This document shows, piece by piece, positions 17,309 to 25,951 of a stretch of 64,000 bases of DNA (position 1 is its first letter; every line of letters starts with the position of its first letter). A model generated the notes under the pieces. That model did not search any database and was not told where the DNA came from. It worked only from the letters and a program-made list of their open reading frames with translations. Made by a program: the position numbers and the translations under genes. The stretch lies in NCBI RefSeq assembly GCF_003201595.1, contig NZ_QJJS01000011.1:105269-169268 (forward strand), read 5' to 3'. Source of the stretch: Sphaerotilus hippei (lineage in GTDB: Bacteria > Pseudomonadota > Gammaproteobacteria > Burkholderiales > Burkholderiaceae_C).

Positions 17309-17336
17309 AACTGGGGCCATGCCAACCGGTTTCAAG
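17309..17336 (-). promoter_or_regulatory. sigma-32 (RpoH) heat-shock promoter of grpE-dnaK-dnaJ
   Basis: Minus strand: CTTGAAA (17336-17330), 13-base spacer, then CCCCAGTT (17316-17309). This is a near-perfect match to the RpoH consensus CTTGAAA-N13-15-CCCCATNT. Transcription would start near 17300, leaving a leader of about 120 bases before the grpE ATG. It sits in the gap between hslR and grpE. Confidence 0.8.
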
Positions 17337-17362
17337 AGGCCGGCGCGGAACTTTTCGAGAAA

Positions 17363-17908
17363 TCAGCGCTCGTCGTCGATCTGCGCGCTCCAGCGCTGCC
17401 ATTCGACCAGTTGCCGGCGGTCGGACTTGGTCGGCCGGCCGTGCTCGATGGTCAGCGCCGGGTCGGCCTGGTAGGGCCGCTGGGCGCGCCAGGCGGCCTG
17501 GGCGGCCAGGCTGGCTTCGGTCTCCGCATACAGCAGCCGCGCGGCCGGGGCGGGCCCGCGCACGGTGCTGACCGCCAGCACCTTCAGCTCTCGGGGCTGC
17601 GGGCAGCCCCCGCCGCGCACCGCCAGCAGGTCGCCGGCCCGGACCTCGCGGGCCGGCTTGGCCACCGCCTGGCCGTTGATCGTGAGGCGCCCGCGGCTGA
17701 CCTCCTCGGCGGCCAGGGCGCGGGTCTTGAAGAGCCGGGCCGCCCACAGCCACTTGTCCAGGCGCAGGCTGCCGGCCGGGTCGACCTTGTACTGCTGCCT
17801 CAGCGCGGCCGCCTCGGCCGCGCCGGGGGGCGGGGTGGTGTCCGGTCCGTCGTCCAGCGGGCTGTCGCCGTCGTCGTCGGGGGTGGGCAGTGGCGGGTGT
17901 GGTGGCAT
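17363..17908 (-). CDS. hslR: ribosome-associated heat-shock protein Hsp15 (S4 domain)
   Basis: RNA-binding protein of 181 residues; E. coli Hsp15 binds 50S subunits that carry stalled peptidyl-tRNA. After an acidic, Pro-rich N-terminal extension of about 45 residues the S4 fold is seen: 'SLRLDKWLWAARLFKTRALAAEEVSRGRLTINGQ', spanning about residues 46-80, then 'VRAGDLLAV'. The C-terminal segment ('GRPTKSDRRQLVEWQRW') is typical of the Hsp15 family. It lies between tctE and the grpE promoter, 46 bases after the tctE gene, so it may be read from the tct unit as well. Confidence 0.9.
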   Translation of the reverse strand: MPPHPPLPTPDDDGDSPLDDGPDTTPPPGAAEAAALRQQYKVDPAGSLRLDKWLWAARLFKTRALAAEEVSRGRLTINGQAVAKPAREVRAGDLLAVRGGGCPQPRELKVLAVSTVRGPAPAARLLYAETEASLAAQAAWRAQRPYQADPALTIEHGRPTKSDRRQLVEWQRWSAQIDDER

Positions 17909-17954
17909 CGGCGGATGGGGAAAAAAGGGGTGGAACAGCCGGGGCCGGCGCCGG

Positions 17955-19415
17955 TCAGGGCGCCGCGCCGCTGGCCAGCGGCAGGCGCACCGTGGCGTCC
18001 AGCCCGGTGATGCGGCTGTGCTCGATGCGGTTGTCGAGCGTCAGCTCGCCGCCGAGGTTGTGCACGATCTCGCGGCAGATCGCCAGGCCCAGGCCCGAGC
18101 CGCTGCGCAGGTCGCCGTGCGGCCCGCCGGTGGCGAACGGGCGGAACAGATTGTCGCGCAGCGCGTCGGCGATGCCGGGGCCGCCGTCGGCGATGGTCAG
18201 CGCGGCATGCCGGCCGTCGTGCACCAGGCGCACCGCCAGCGCCGAGCCGGCCGGGCTGCACTTGATCGCGTTGTGCAGCAGGTTGCGCACCAGTTCGCGC
18301 AGGGCCCACTCGTGGGCCCGCACCGGCGCCTCGACGGTCTCGATCAGGAATTCCAGCTCGCGTCCGGCGATCAGCGCCGACAGGTCGAGCGCGATCTCGC
18401 GGGTCACGCCGGCCCAGTCCAGCCGCGGCTCGTTGCCCTGGTGGCGCAGCTGCTCGACCTTGGCCAGCGCCAGCATCTGGTTGGCCAGGTCGGTGGCGCG
18501 GTCGACGGTGTGCTCGATCTCGCGCAGCGCCTGGGCGGGCTCGACATCACCGCGCCGGGCCGACTGCACCTGGGTCTTGAGCACCGCCATCGGCGTGCGC
18601 AGCTGGTGCGAGGCGTCACGCACGAAGCGTTTCTGGTGCTCCAGCAGCTGGGCCAGCCGCGCCATCATCTCGTTGGTGGCATCCACCAGCGGCAGCAGCT
18701 CGGCCGGCGTGCCGGCGGCCTGCAGCGGGGTCAGGTCGCCTTCCGGGCGCTGCTCGATCTGCCGGCTCAGCCGCAGCACCGGCCGGGTGGCGCGCTGCAC
18801 CACCCAGACCACCACGGCGGCGATCACCAGCACCAGCACGATCTGGTGCCACAGCGTCTCCAGCAGGATCTGGCGGGCCAGCGTGTGGCGCAGCTCCAGC
18901 GTCTCGGCGACCTGGATGGTGGCCATGCCCTGTCCGGTCGCGCTGGCCACCGGCTGCAGCAGCACGGCCATGCGCACCGGCTGGCCGCGGTAGACGTCGT
19001 CGTAGAAGTCGACCAGCGCGGCGTAGACGGTGCGCCCGGACAGCCGGCCGCGCCAGCGGGGCAGGTCCTGGAAGCCCGATACCGGCTCGCCCTGGAAGCC
19101 GGTCACCCGGTAGTAGAGCCGGCTGCGGTTGTCGGCCTCGAAGGCCTCGAGGGCCGAATACAGCACGGTCGCCTTGACGGCGGCCTGCTCGCCGCTGCCG
19201 GTGACCTCCAGCAGCTCGCCGATCGACTTGGCCGAGGCCAGCAGCGTGCGGTCGTAGGCGGTGTCGGCCGACTCCAGCGCCTCGCGGTAGAGGCTGACGG
19301 TGTTGAGCGCGACCAGCACGATCACCGGCAGCAGGATGCCCAGCAGCAGGCGGCTGCGCAGCGAGGCGCCGTCGCCCAGCAGCGGCCAGCGGGAGCGCAG
19401 GCGGGACGGCTTCAT
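17955..19415 (-). CDS. tctE: sensor histidine kinase TctE
   Basis: Inner-membrane histidine kinase of 486 residues. TM1 at about 20-42 and TM2 near 190-210 flank a periplasmic domain of about 145 residues of the TctE-type sensor fold. A HAMP-like linker follows, then the dimerisation box DASHQLRTP with His270, the N box 'LLHNAIKCSP', 'ADGGPGI' and 'GSGLGLAI' ATP-binding motifs. All catalytic motifs appear intact. It overlaps the tctD stop as ATGA. Adjacent divergent tctCBA makes tricarboxylate or related acid the expected signal. Confidence 0.92.
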   Translation of the reverse strand: MKPSRLRSRWPLLGDGASLRSRLLLGILLPVIVLVALNTVSLYREALESADTAYDRTLLASAKSIGELLEVTGSGEQAAVKATVLYSALEAFEADNRSRLYYRVTGFQGEPVSGFQDLPRWRGRLSGRTVYAALVDFYDDVYRGQPVRMAVLLQPVASATGQGMATIQVAETLELRHTLARQILLETLWHQIVLVLVIAAVVVWVVQRATRPVLRLSRQIEQRPEGDLTPLQAAGTPAELLPLVDATNEMMARLAQLLEHQKRFVRDASHQLRTPMAVLKTQVQSARRGDVEPAQALREIEHTVDRATDLANQMLALAKVEQLRHQGNEPRLDWAGVTREIALDLSALIAGRELEFLIETVEAPVRAHEWALRELVRNLLHNAIKCSPAGSALAVRLVHDGRHAALTIADGGPGIADALRDNLFRPFATGGPHGDLRSGSGLGLAICREIVHNLGGELTLDNRIEHSRITGLDATVRLPLASGAAP

Positions 19416-20104
19416 GCAGCCTTCAGCAGATAGCCCAGCCCGCGCAGCGTCACCAGCTGCGCGTCGGTCGACGCCAGCTTCTTGCGCAGCCGGTAGACGA
19501 CCACCTCGATGGCCTCCTGGGCGACCTCCTTCTGGCCCGGGAAGACCAGCTCGGACAGGCGCTCCTTGGCCACGGCGTGTCCCGGCCGCGCCAGCAGCGC
19601 GCGCAGCAGCGCGCCCTCGCGGGCGGTCAGGTCCATCACCTCGCCGTTCAGGTGCACCGCGCCGCTGTCGGCGTCGACGTGCAGGCCGCAGTAGGCCTCG
19701 GCCGCCGGGCCGGCGCCGCTCGCGCCCTGGCCCGCGCCCGGCCCGCCGGCCCGGCGCACCAGCGCGCGCAGCCGGGCCTCCAGCTCGTCGAGGTCGAAGG
19801 GCTTGGCCAGGTAGTCGTCGGCCCCGGTGTTCAGGCCCAGGATGCGGTCACCCACGGTGCCGCGTGCCGTCAGGATCAGCACCGGCGTGCGCAGCCCGCC
19901 GGCGCGCGCCCGGGCCAGCACCTGCAGCCCGTCCAGGCCCGGCAGGCTCAGGTCGAGCACCACCACGTCGGGCTGGCTGGCCTCCCAGCGCGACAGCGCC
20001 CGGCTGCCGTCCTCGCAGCCGATGACGTGCATGCCCTGGCGCTCGAACGTGCGCCTCAGTGTGGCCTGCATGGCCGCGTTGTCCTCGATGATCAGCAGTT
20101 TCAT
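19412..20104 (-). CDS. tctD: response regulator TctD (OmpR/PhoB family)
   Basis: Cytosolic regulator of 230 residues: receiver domain (1-about 120) with Glu7-Asp8, phosphoacceptor Asp51 in VVVLDLSLPG and Lys101 in YLAKPF, followed by a winged-helix DNA-binding domain ('LTAREGALLRALLARPG', 'VEVVVYRLRKKL'). It probably activates the divergent tctC promoter when phosphorylated by TctE; the 96-base gap at 20105-20200 must hold both promoters. I could not pick a confident operator repeat there. Confidence 0.93.
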   Translation of the reverse strand: MKLLIIEDNAAMQATLRRTFERQGMHVIGCEDGSRALSRWEASQPDVVVLDLSLPGLDGLQVLARARAGGLRTPVLILTARGTVGDRILGLNTGADDYLAKPFDLDELEARLRALVRRAGGPGAGQGASGAGPAAEAYCGLHVDADSGAVHLNGEVMDLTAREGALLRALLARPGHAVAKERLSELVFPGQKEVAQEAIEVVVYRLRKKLASTDAQLVTLRGLGYLLKAA

Positions 20105-20200
20105 GTCGCGGCATCCGCATTTGCCCTAGGCCGACCGACAGCCGAATGACAGCCCCGGTCCCGAACATCAGCCTGTCCGCCAACATTATCAGGAGACGAC

Positions 20201-21163
20201 ATGCGCCGTGACACCTTCCTCAAGTCCATGCTGGCCATGGCCGCTGCCGGCACGCTGCCGCTGTCCGCGCGTGCGGCTGCCGCCAACATCAAGCTGATGA
20301 TCCCGGCCAACCCGGGCGGTGGCTGGGACACGACCGGGCGCGCTCTGGGCAAGGCGCTGCAGGATGCCGCTGCCGCCGCCACGGTGCAATACGAGAACAA
20401 GGGCGGCGCCGCCGGTGCGATCGGCCTGGCGCAGTTCGTCAACGCCGGCAAGGGCGATCCGAACACGCTGATGGTGATGGGTGCGGTGATGCTGGGCGGC
20501 ATCATCACCGGCAAGCCGCCGGTCAGCCTGACGCAGGCCACGCCGATCGCGCGCCTGACCAGCGAGTACAACGTCTTCGTCGTGCCCGCCGACTCGCCCT
20601 TCAAGACGATGAAGGACGTGATCGACCAGATGAAGAAGGACACCGGCAGCGTCAAGTGGGGTGGCGGCTCGCGCGGCTCGACCGAGCACATCGCCGCGGC
20701 GATGATCGCGCGTGCGGTGGGTGCCGATCCGTCGCGCATCAACTACGTGCCCTTCCGTGGCGGCGGCGAGGCGATCGCGGCCATCCTGGGCGGCAACGTC
20801 TCGGTCGGCGGCAGCGGCTACAGCGAGTTCGCGCAGTACATCGAGAGCGGCAAGATGCGCCCGATCGGCGTGACCTCCGCGACCCGCCTGAAGGGCGTCA
20901 ACGTGCCCACGCTGAAGGAGCAGGGCATCGACGTCGAGATCGGCAACTGGCGCGGCGTGTACGCCGCCCCGGGCATCACGCCCGAGCAGCGCAAGGCGCT
21001 GACCGACATGGTCCTGAAGGCCACCAAGAGCAAGGCTTGGCTGGAGTCGATGGAGAAGAACGGCTGGACCGACGCCTGGCTGGCCGGCCCGGCGTTCGAC
21101 GCCTTCGTCGAGCGCGAGTTCGCCAGCCTGCGCGCCACGATGGTCAAGGCCGGGATGATCTGA
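20201..21163 (+). CDS. tctC: tripartite tricarboxylate transporter substrate-binding protein TctC
   Basis: Periplasmic binding protein (320 residues) of the Bug/TctC family. A basic 'MRRDTFLK' start and hydrophobic core ending near 'LSARAAA' form a signal peptide. The mature domain starts 'NIKLMIPANPGGGWDTTGRALG', a hallmark for carboxylate binding, followed by 'YENKGGAAGAIG' and 'RGGGEAIAAILGGNVSVG'. It presents tricarboxylates or similar acids to TctBA. ATG 20201 has AGGAGA nine bases upstream. It is the first gene of tctCBA, divergent from tctDE. Confidence 0.93.
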   Translation: MRRDTFLKSMLAMAAAGTLPLSARAAAANIKLMIPANPGGGWDTTGRALGKALQDAAAAATVQYENKGGAAGAIGLAQFVNAGKGDPNTLMVMGAVMLGGIITGKPPVSLTQATPIARLTSEYNVFVVPADSPFKTMKDVIDQMKKDTGSVKWGGGSRGSTEHIAAAMIARAVGADPSRINYVPFRGGGEAIAAILGGNVSVGGSGYSEFAQYIESGKMRPIGVTSATRLKGVNVPTLKEQGIDVEIGNWRGVYAAPGITPEQRKALTDMVLKATKSKAWLESMEKNGWTDAWLAGPAFDAFVEREFASLRATMVKAGMI

Positions 21164-21183
21164 GCGCGGGCCAGCGCTGCGAC

Positions 21184-21221
21184 AGGGCGCGGAACGTTCG
21201 TTCCCGCGCCCTGCGTCTTTT
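21184..21221 (+). terminator. hairpin between tctC and tctB, possible attenuator or mRNA processing site
   Basis: AGGGCGCGGAA (21184-21194) pairs with TTCCCGCGCCCT (21201-21212) with one bulged C; a short TCTTTT follows. It lies in the 75-base gap between the binding protein and the membrane subunits, where partial termination would favour more TctC than TctBA. Confidence 0.5.
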
Positions 21222-21238
21222 GAAACGGAGAAGTTCTC

Positions 21239-21775
21239 ATGTCCCAGACCTTGCCTGTCGCCGGATCCGGCGAGTCCAGGCTCAATCAGACCCAGGCCCT
21301 GCTCGGCCTGGGCGTGCTGGCGGTCGCCGGCGTGCTGGCGTGGGGGGCCACGTCGATCCCCTCGAACGCCGGTTACGCCGGCGTCGGCCCCAATTTCCTG
21401 CCCTGGGTGGTGTCGGGCCTGCTGGCGCTGTGCGGCGGCTTCCTGGTCTGGGAGGCAGCCAGCGGCGGTTTCCGCGCGATGGGTGAGCCCGATGGTGCCG
21501 AACGGGGCGACTGGAAGGCCTTCGGCTGGGTGTCGGCGGCCATCCTGCTCAACGCGGGGCTGATCACCTCGATCGGCTTCATCCTCAGCTGTGCCCTGTG
21601 CTTCGTGCTGGCCGTGCGGGGTTTCAAGCTGGCGGAAGGCCGCTTCGACCTGAGCCTGCGGGCCTGGGTCCAGGATGCGCTGATCGGCATGGCCATCAGC
21701 GCGCCGGTCTACTGGATGTTCACCAAGGCGCTGGCCATCAGCCTGCCGGGCCTGACGCAGACGGGGTGGTTGTGA
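21239..21775 (+). CDS. tctB: tripartite tricarboxylate transporter small membrane subunit TctB
   Basis: Inner-membrane protein of 178 residues with about four transmembrane helices, the small subunit of the TTT transporter, needed for coupling of binding protein to TctA. '[22 protein letters not shown]' and '[17 protein letters not shown]' are typical helices. A GGAGAAG Shine-Dalgarno precedes ATG 21239. Its TGA shares one base with the tctA start (TGATG). Confidence 0.9.
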   Translation: MSQTLPVAGSGESRLNQTQALLGLGVLAVAGVLAWGATSIPSNAGYAGVGPNFLPWVVSGLLALCGGFLVWEAASGGFRAMGEPDGAERGDWKAFGWVSAAILLNAGLITSIGFILSCALCFVLAVRGFKLAEGRFDLSLRAWVQDALIGMAISAPVYWMFTKALAISLPGLTQTGWL

Positions 21776-23256
21776 TGGACATCTGGAATCAGCTTCTTCA
21801 AGGCTTCATGACCGCCGGCACGCCGGTGAACCTGCTGTGGGCGCTGTTCGGCTGCACGCTGGGCACGGCCGTGGGCGTGCTGCCGGGCATCGGGCCGGCC
21901 ACCGCGGTGGCCATGCTGCTGCCCATCACGCTGCAGGTCGAGCCGACCGCCTCGATGATCTTCTTCGCCGGCATCTACTACGGCGCGATGTATGGCGGCT
22001 CGACCACCTCCATCCTGCTGAACACGCCCGGCGAGGCCGGCTCGATGGTGACCGCGCTCGAGGGCAACAGGATGGCCAAGAGCGGGCGCGCCGGCGCGGC
22101 GCTGGCCACGGCGGCCATCGGCTCCTTCGTCGCGGGCACCATCGCCACCGTGCTGGTGACGCTGTTCGCCCCGGTGGTGGCGGTCTACGCCATCAAGCTC
22201 GGTCCGCCCGAGTACTTCATGCTGATGCTGCTGGCCTTCTGCACCGTCAGCTCGGTGCTGGGCCAGAGCACGGTGCGTGGCCTGACCTCGCTGGGCATCG
22301 GCCTGGCGGTCGGCCTGGTGGGCATCGACCAGATCTCCGGCCAGGCCCGCTACACCGGCGGGGTGCCCGAGTTCATGGACGGCCTCGAGGTGGTGCTGCT
22401 GGCCGTGGGCCTGTTCGCGGTGGCCGAGGTGCTGTATGCGGTGCTGTTCCAGGGCCGCGAGGTCGAGACGCAGAACAAGCTGTCGCGGGTGCACATGACC
22501 CGCCAGGAATGGCGCCGTTCGTGGCCGGCCTGGCTGCGCGCCACCTTCATCGGCTTTCCGTTCGGCACCATCCCGGCCGGCGGCAGCGAGATCCCGACCT
22601 TCCTGAGCTACGCGACCGAGAAGAAGCTCTCCAGGCACAAGGAGGAGTTCGGCACCTCCGGCGCCATCGAGGGCGTGGCCGGCCCGGAGGCGGCCAACAA
22701 CGCGGCCATCACCGCCACGCTGATCCCGCTGCTGACGCTGGGCATCCCGACCAGCAACACCACGGCCATCCTGCTGGGCGCGTTCCAGAACTACGGCATC
22801 CAGCCCGGCCCGCAGCTGTTCGACACCAACGCCTCGCTGGTGTGGGCGCTGATCGCCTCGCTCTACATCGGCAACGTCATGCTGCTGGTGCTGAACCTGC
22901 CGCTGGTGGGCCTGTGGGTGAAGCTGCTGAAGATCCCGAAGGCGCCGCTCTATGCGGGCATCCTGATCTTCGCGACCGTGGGCGTGTACGGCATGCGCCA
23001 GAGCGCCTTCGACCTGTTCGTCATGTACGCGATCGGCGTGGTGGGTGTGCTGATGCGCCGCTTCAACTTCCCGACCGCACCGGTCATCGTCGGCATGATC
23101 CTGGGCCCGCTGGCCGAGGCGCAGATGCGCAACGCGCTGTCCATCGGCGAAGGCCGCTGGAGCGTGCTGATCGAGCGGCCGATGTCGGCCGCCCTGCTGG
23201 CCCTCGTGGTGGCGGTGCTGGTGCTGCCGCGACTGATGAAGCTGCGCCGCGGCTGA
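21775..23256 (+). CDS. tctA: tripartite tricarboxylate transporter large membrane subunit TctA
   Basis: Inner-membrane carrier of 493 residues with about 11-12 helices. Family motifs include '[17 protein letters not shown]' near the N-terminus, '[17 protein letters not shown]'-like region at about residues 62-78, and the repeat '[28 protein letters not shown]' in the second half. It catalyses secondary uptake of the bound tricarboxylate. Its start is coupled to tctB. A strong terminator follows at 23283-23305. Confidence 0.95.
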   Translation: MDIWNQLLQGFMTAGTPVNLLWALFGCTLGTAVGVLPGIGPATAVAMLLPITLQVEPTASMIFFAGIYYGAMYGGSTTSILLNTPGEAGSMVTALEGNRMAKSGRAGAALATAAIGSFVAGTIATVLVTLFAPVVAVYAIKLGPPEYFMLMLLAFCTVSSVLGQSTVRGLTSLGIGLAVGLVGIDQISGQARYTGGVPEFMDGLEVVLLAVGLFAVAEVLYAVLFQGREVETQNKLSRVHMTRQEWRRSWPAWLRATFIGFPFGTIPAGGSEIPTFLSYATEKKLSRHKEEFGTSGAIEGVAGPEAANNAAITATLIPLLTLGIPTSNTTAILLGAFQNYGIQPGPQLFDTNASLVWALIASLYIGNVMLLVLNLPLVGLWVKLLKIPKAPLYAGILIFATVGVYGMRQSAFDLFVMYAIGVVGVLMRRFNFPTAPVIVGMILGPLAEAQMRNALSIGEGRWSVLIERPMSAALLALVVAVLVLPRLMKLRRG

Positions 23257-23282
23257 TCCGCGGGCCGCGCCGCACGACCCGA

Positions 23283-23305
23283 CGCCGCACTTGTGCGGCG
23301 TTTTT
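23283..23305 (+). terminator. rho-independent terminator of tctCBA
   Basis: A perfect stem CGCCGCAC/GTGCGGCG with a 2-base loop followed by TTTTT, 26 bases after the tctA stop. It separates the transporter from the porin gene. Confidence 0.9.
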
Positions 23306-23444
23306 GCATCAGGTGCCGGTTTTTTGTCGTTCGGATCGCACGAAGCCGGGAAAACGCTGGGGCAAGTCGCCATGCACGGGCCTGCCGCATGTGCGTCAAT
23401 TTCATCTGTCCACTTGGTATCAACTCAATACGGATGGAGACAAG

Positions 23445-24701
23445 ATGATGAAGGCATGTTTCGCCTTGACCCTGATGGCTGCGGCCTGCGGCTCGGCGTG
23501 GGCCCAGGTCCCCGCGGAAGGGGTGCAGATGTACGGGGTGGTGGACGTGGGTGTGCACCGCATCACCGGCCTGAAGAACGGCACCAGCACCCAGCTGGCC
23601 AGCGGCATCATGGATGGCTCCCGGCTGGGCTTCCGCGGCGCCGAGGACCTGGGGGGACGCTACAAGGCCTTCTTCGTGCTGGAAAGCCGCCTCGAGGCCG
23701 ACAACGGCACGCTGAGCAACCGGCCCGCCTCGGGCACGCAGCTGCCCGACCGCCTGAACACCGCCACGCTGATGGGCCTGCCCTCGGCCCTGCAGCCGGC
23801 GGTCACGGCCATCGCGACGCAGCTGGGCGGCACCGTCGGCGTCAACCTGAACTCGGGCTTCTTCGACCGCCAGGCCTTCGTCGGCCTGATCACGCCGGTC
23901 GGTGCGGTGCTGGCCGGGCGCCAGTACACGCCGGCCTACGAGATGGCGGCCACGCTCGACACCACCAACACCCAGTCCAGCCTGGCCGCCGGCCAGCTGG
24001 CCAGCCTGCCGGCGGGCTTCGACATCCGCGTCAGCAACGCGCTGGCCTACCGGATGGAGCTGGGCGGGCTGACGGCCTCGGCGATGTATGCCTTCGGCGA
24101 GACCGCCGGGGACAGCTCGGCCAACCGCCTGCTGGGTGCCAACGTGATGTACCGCACGCCGGACTACTCGGTCGGCGCGGCCTACAACACCCGCAACAAC
24201 GAGAAGGGCGAGAAGTCGCTGACCTCGGCGGTGTTCGGCGGCACGCTGGCGCTCGGACCGGGCAAGGCCAGCCTGCTGCTGGCCTCGTTCAAGGACGATC
24301 ACCCGACCGGCACCTCGACCATCGCCACGGCGCTGACCACGGTCAATCCGGCGCTCGCGGGTGTCGCCCCGCTGGTGCAGAACGCGTTCAACGAAGGCCT
24401 GAAGCAGGACTCCCGCCTGTACCACGTCGGCTATCGTTTCCTGTCGGGCGCCAGCACGATCTACGTGTCCTACAGCAAGGTCGATGACCGTCGCCCGGCC
24501 GATGCCGACGTCGCGTCCTACGGCGTGGCCTACACCTACGCGTTCTCCAAGCGCACGGACGTGAACTTCGTCGTCTCCCGCTACGACAACAGCAAGCTGT
24601 CGCAGGCGGCGCCGGGCGGGGCGGGTTACCTGGGCGGGGTCACCGCCTCGGCCGGCACCGACTCCAACAGCCTCGCGCTGGGCGTGCGCCACCGCTTCTG
24701 A
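23445..24701 (+). CDS. outer-membrane porin (Gram-negative porin, Burkholderia type)
   Basis: Outer-membrane beta-barrel of 418 residues. A signal peptide (MMKACFALTLMAAACGSAWA) is followed by a mature start 'QVPAEGVQMYGVVDVGVHR', typical of the porin_4 family of beta-proteobacteria; the protein ends in 'RHRF', the aromatic C-terminal signal for BAM assembly. Repeated short amphipathic strands fill the rest. The gene stands 188 bases after tctA, behind a terminator, so it has its own promoter in that gap, although I cannot name a clear one. Location suggests help with carboxylate entry through the outer membrane, which is inference. Confidence 0.92.
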   Translation: MMKACFALTLMAAACGSAWAQVPAEGVQMYGVVDVGVHRITGLKNGTSTQLASGIMDGSRLGFRGAEDLGGRYKAFFVLESRLEADNGTLSNRPASGTQLPDRLNTATLMGLPSALQPAVTAIATQLGGTVGVNLNSGFFDRQAFVGLITPVGAVLAGRQYTPAYEMAATLDTTNTQSSLAAGQLASLPAGFDIRVSNALAYRMELGGLTASAMYAFGETAGDSSANRLLGANVMYRTPDYSVGAAYNTRNNEKGEKSLTSAVFGGTLALGPGKASLLLASFKDDHPTGTSTIATALTTVNPALAGVAPLVQNAFNEGLKQDSRLYHVGYRFLSGASTIYVSYSKVDDRRPADADVASYGVAYTYAFSKRTDVNFVVSRYDNSKLSQAAPGGAGYLGGVTASAGTDSNSLALGVRHRF

Positions 24702-24722
24702 GCGGCGGCGCGGGCCGGCGCC

Positions 24723-25820
24723 TCAGGCCTTGGCGCCGAGTTCGGCCGCACGCTGCCGCTGGGCTTCCAGCTCGGCGGCGCGTGGCTGGTCGTGGTGGTG
24801 CACCGGCCAGCCGGCGGTGTGCTGCTCGACCAGCGCCACCAGCGCCCGGATCCATGCCGGATGGTCGTTCAGGCACGGGATGTGGTCGTAGCGCTGGCCG
24901 CCGGCGGTCAGGAAGACCTGCCGGCCCTCGATCGCGATCTCCTCGAGCGTCTCCAGACAGTCCGACGAGAAGCCCGGGCAGAACACCTGCAGGTGCTTCA
25001 CGCCCTTCTTCGCCAGCGCATGCAGCGTCGGCTCGGTGTAGGGCTCCAGCCACTTGGCCTTGCCGAAGCGGCTCTGGAAGCTCAGCGACAGCTGGTCCTT
25101 GCCCATGCCCAGGCGCTCGCCCAGCAGGCGGGCGGTCTTGTGGCACTGGCAGTGGTAGGGGTCGCCCAGCTGCAGCGTGCGCTCGGGCACGCCGTGGAAG
25201 CTCAGCAGCAGGTGCTCGCCGCGGCCCTCGCGGGACCAGTATTCCAGCACCCGCTGCGCCAGCGCCTCGATGTAGGCGGGCTCGTCATGGTGCTGCCGGA
25301 CCCAGCGGATCTCCGGCAGGTGGCGCTGCACCAGCTGCCAGCGGTGCACGTCGTCCATCACGCTGGCGGTGGTCGTGCCCGAGTACTGCGGGTACATCGG
25401 CAGCACCAGGATGCGGTCGCAGCCGGCCTTCTTCAGCTCGTCGAGCTCGCTGGCGATCGACGGGCTGCCGTAGCGCATCGCATGGCGCACGGTCAGCACC
25501 AGGCCGCGCTCGCCCGCGTAGCCCTGCAGCAGGCTCGCCTGGCGGCGTGTCCAGACCGCCAGCGGCGAGCCTTCGGGCGTCCAGACGCTGGCGTACTTGG
25601 CGGCCGACTTGGCCGGCCGGGTGCGCAGGATGATGCCGTGCAGGATCGGCTTCCACACTGCCGGCGGGATCTCCACCACCCGCGGATCGGACAGGAACTG
25701 CGCCAGGTAGCGGCGCACCGCCGGGGCGGTGGGCGCGTCCGGCGTGCCCAGGTTGACGAGCAGCACGCCGACGCGGGTCGGGACGCCGTGGCGATGGGGA
25801 GGTTCGGTCTGGAAGCGCAT
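24723..25820 (-). CDS. hemH: ferrochelatase
   Basis: Final enzyme of protoheme synthesis, inserting Fe2+ into protoporphyrin IX (365 residues). Family features: 'VGVLLVNLGTPDAPTAPAVRRYL', 'FLSDPRVVEIP', 'RYGSPSI', 'LPMYPQYSGTT', the metal-site 'SFHGVPERT' with His, and 'FCPGFSSDCLETLEEI' near the C-terminus. The protein has a charged tail of about 30 residues after the core. ATG 25820 is preferred over an in-frame ATG at 25844, as the extra residues are not family-like. Convergent with the porin and 131 bases from the divergent HAD gene. Confidence 0.95.
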   Translation of the reverse strand: MRFQTEPPHRHGVPTRVGVLLVNLGTPDAPTAPAVRRYLAQFLSDPRVVEIPPAVWKPILHGIILRTRPAKSAAKYASVWTPEGSPLAVWTRRQASLLQGYAGERGLVLTVRHAMRYGSPSIASELDELKKAGCDRILVLPMYPQYSGTTTASVMDDVHRWQLVQRHLPEIRWVRQHHDEPAYIEALAQRVLEYWSREGRGEHLLLSFHGVPERTLQLGDPYHCQCHKTARLLGERLGMGKDQLSLSFQSRFGKAKWLEPYTEPTLHALAKKGVKHLQVFCPGFSSDCLETLEEIAIEGRQVFLTAGGQRYDHIPCLNDHPAWIRALVALVEQHTAGWPVHHHDQPRAAELEAQRQRAAELGAKA

Positions 25821-25951
25821 GGGGTCTTTCTCGGCGGTCCTCATTCTCGCCGATGCGCCGGGCCCTGGTCGCACCAGACGGTTTTGTCCTGGACAGAACG
25901 AGTCCGGCCCGAGGTGCCGTGGGGCTGATGCGGGTCTGCGACACTTTGAGC

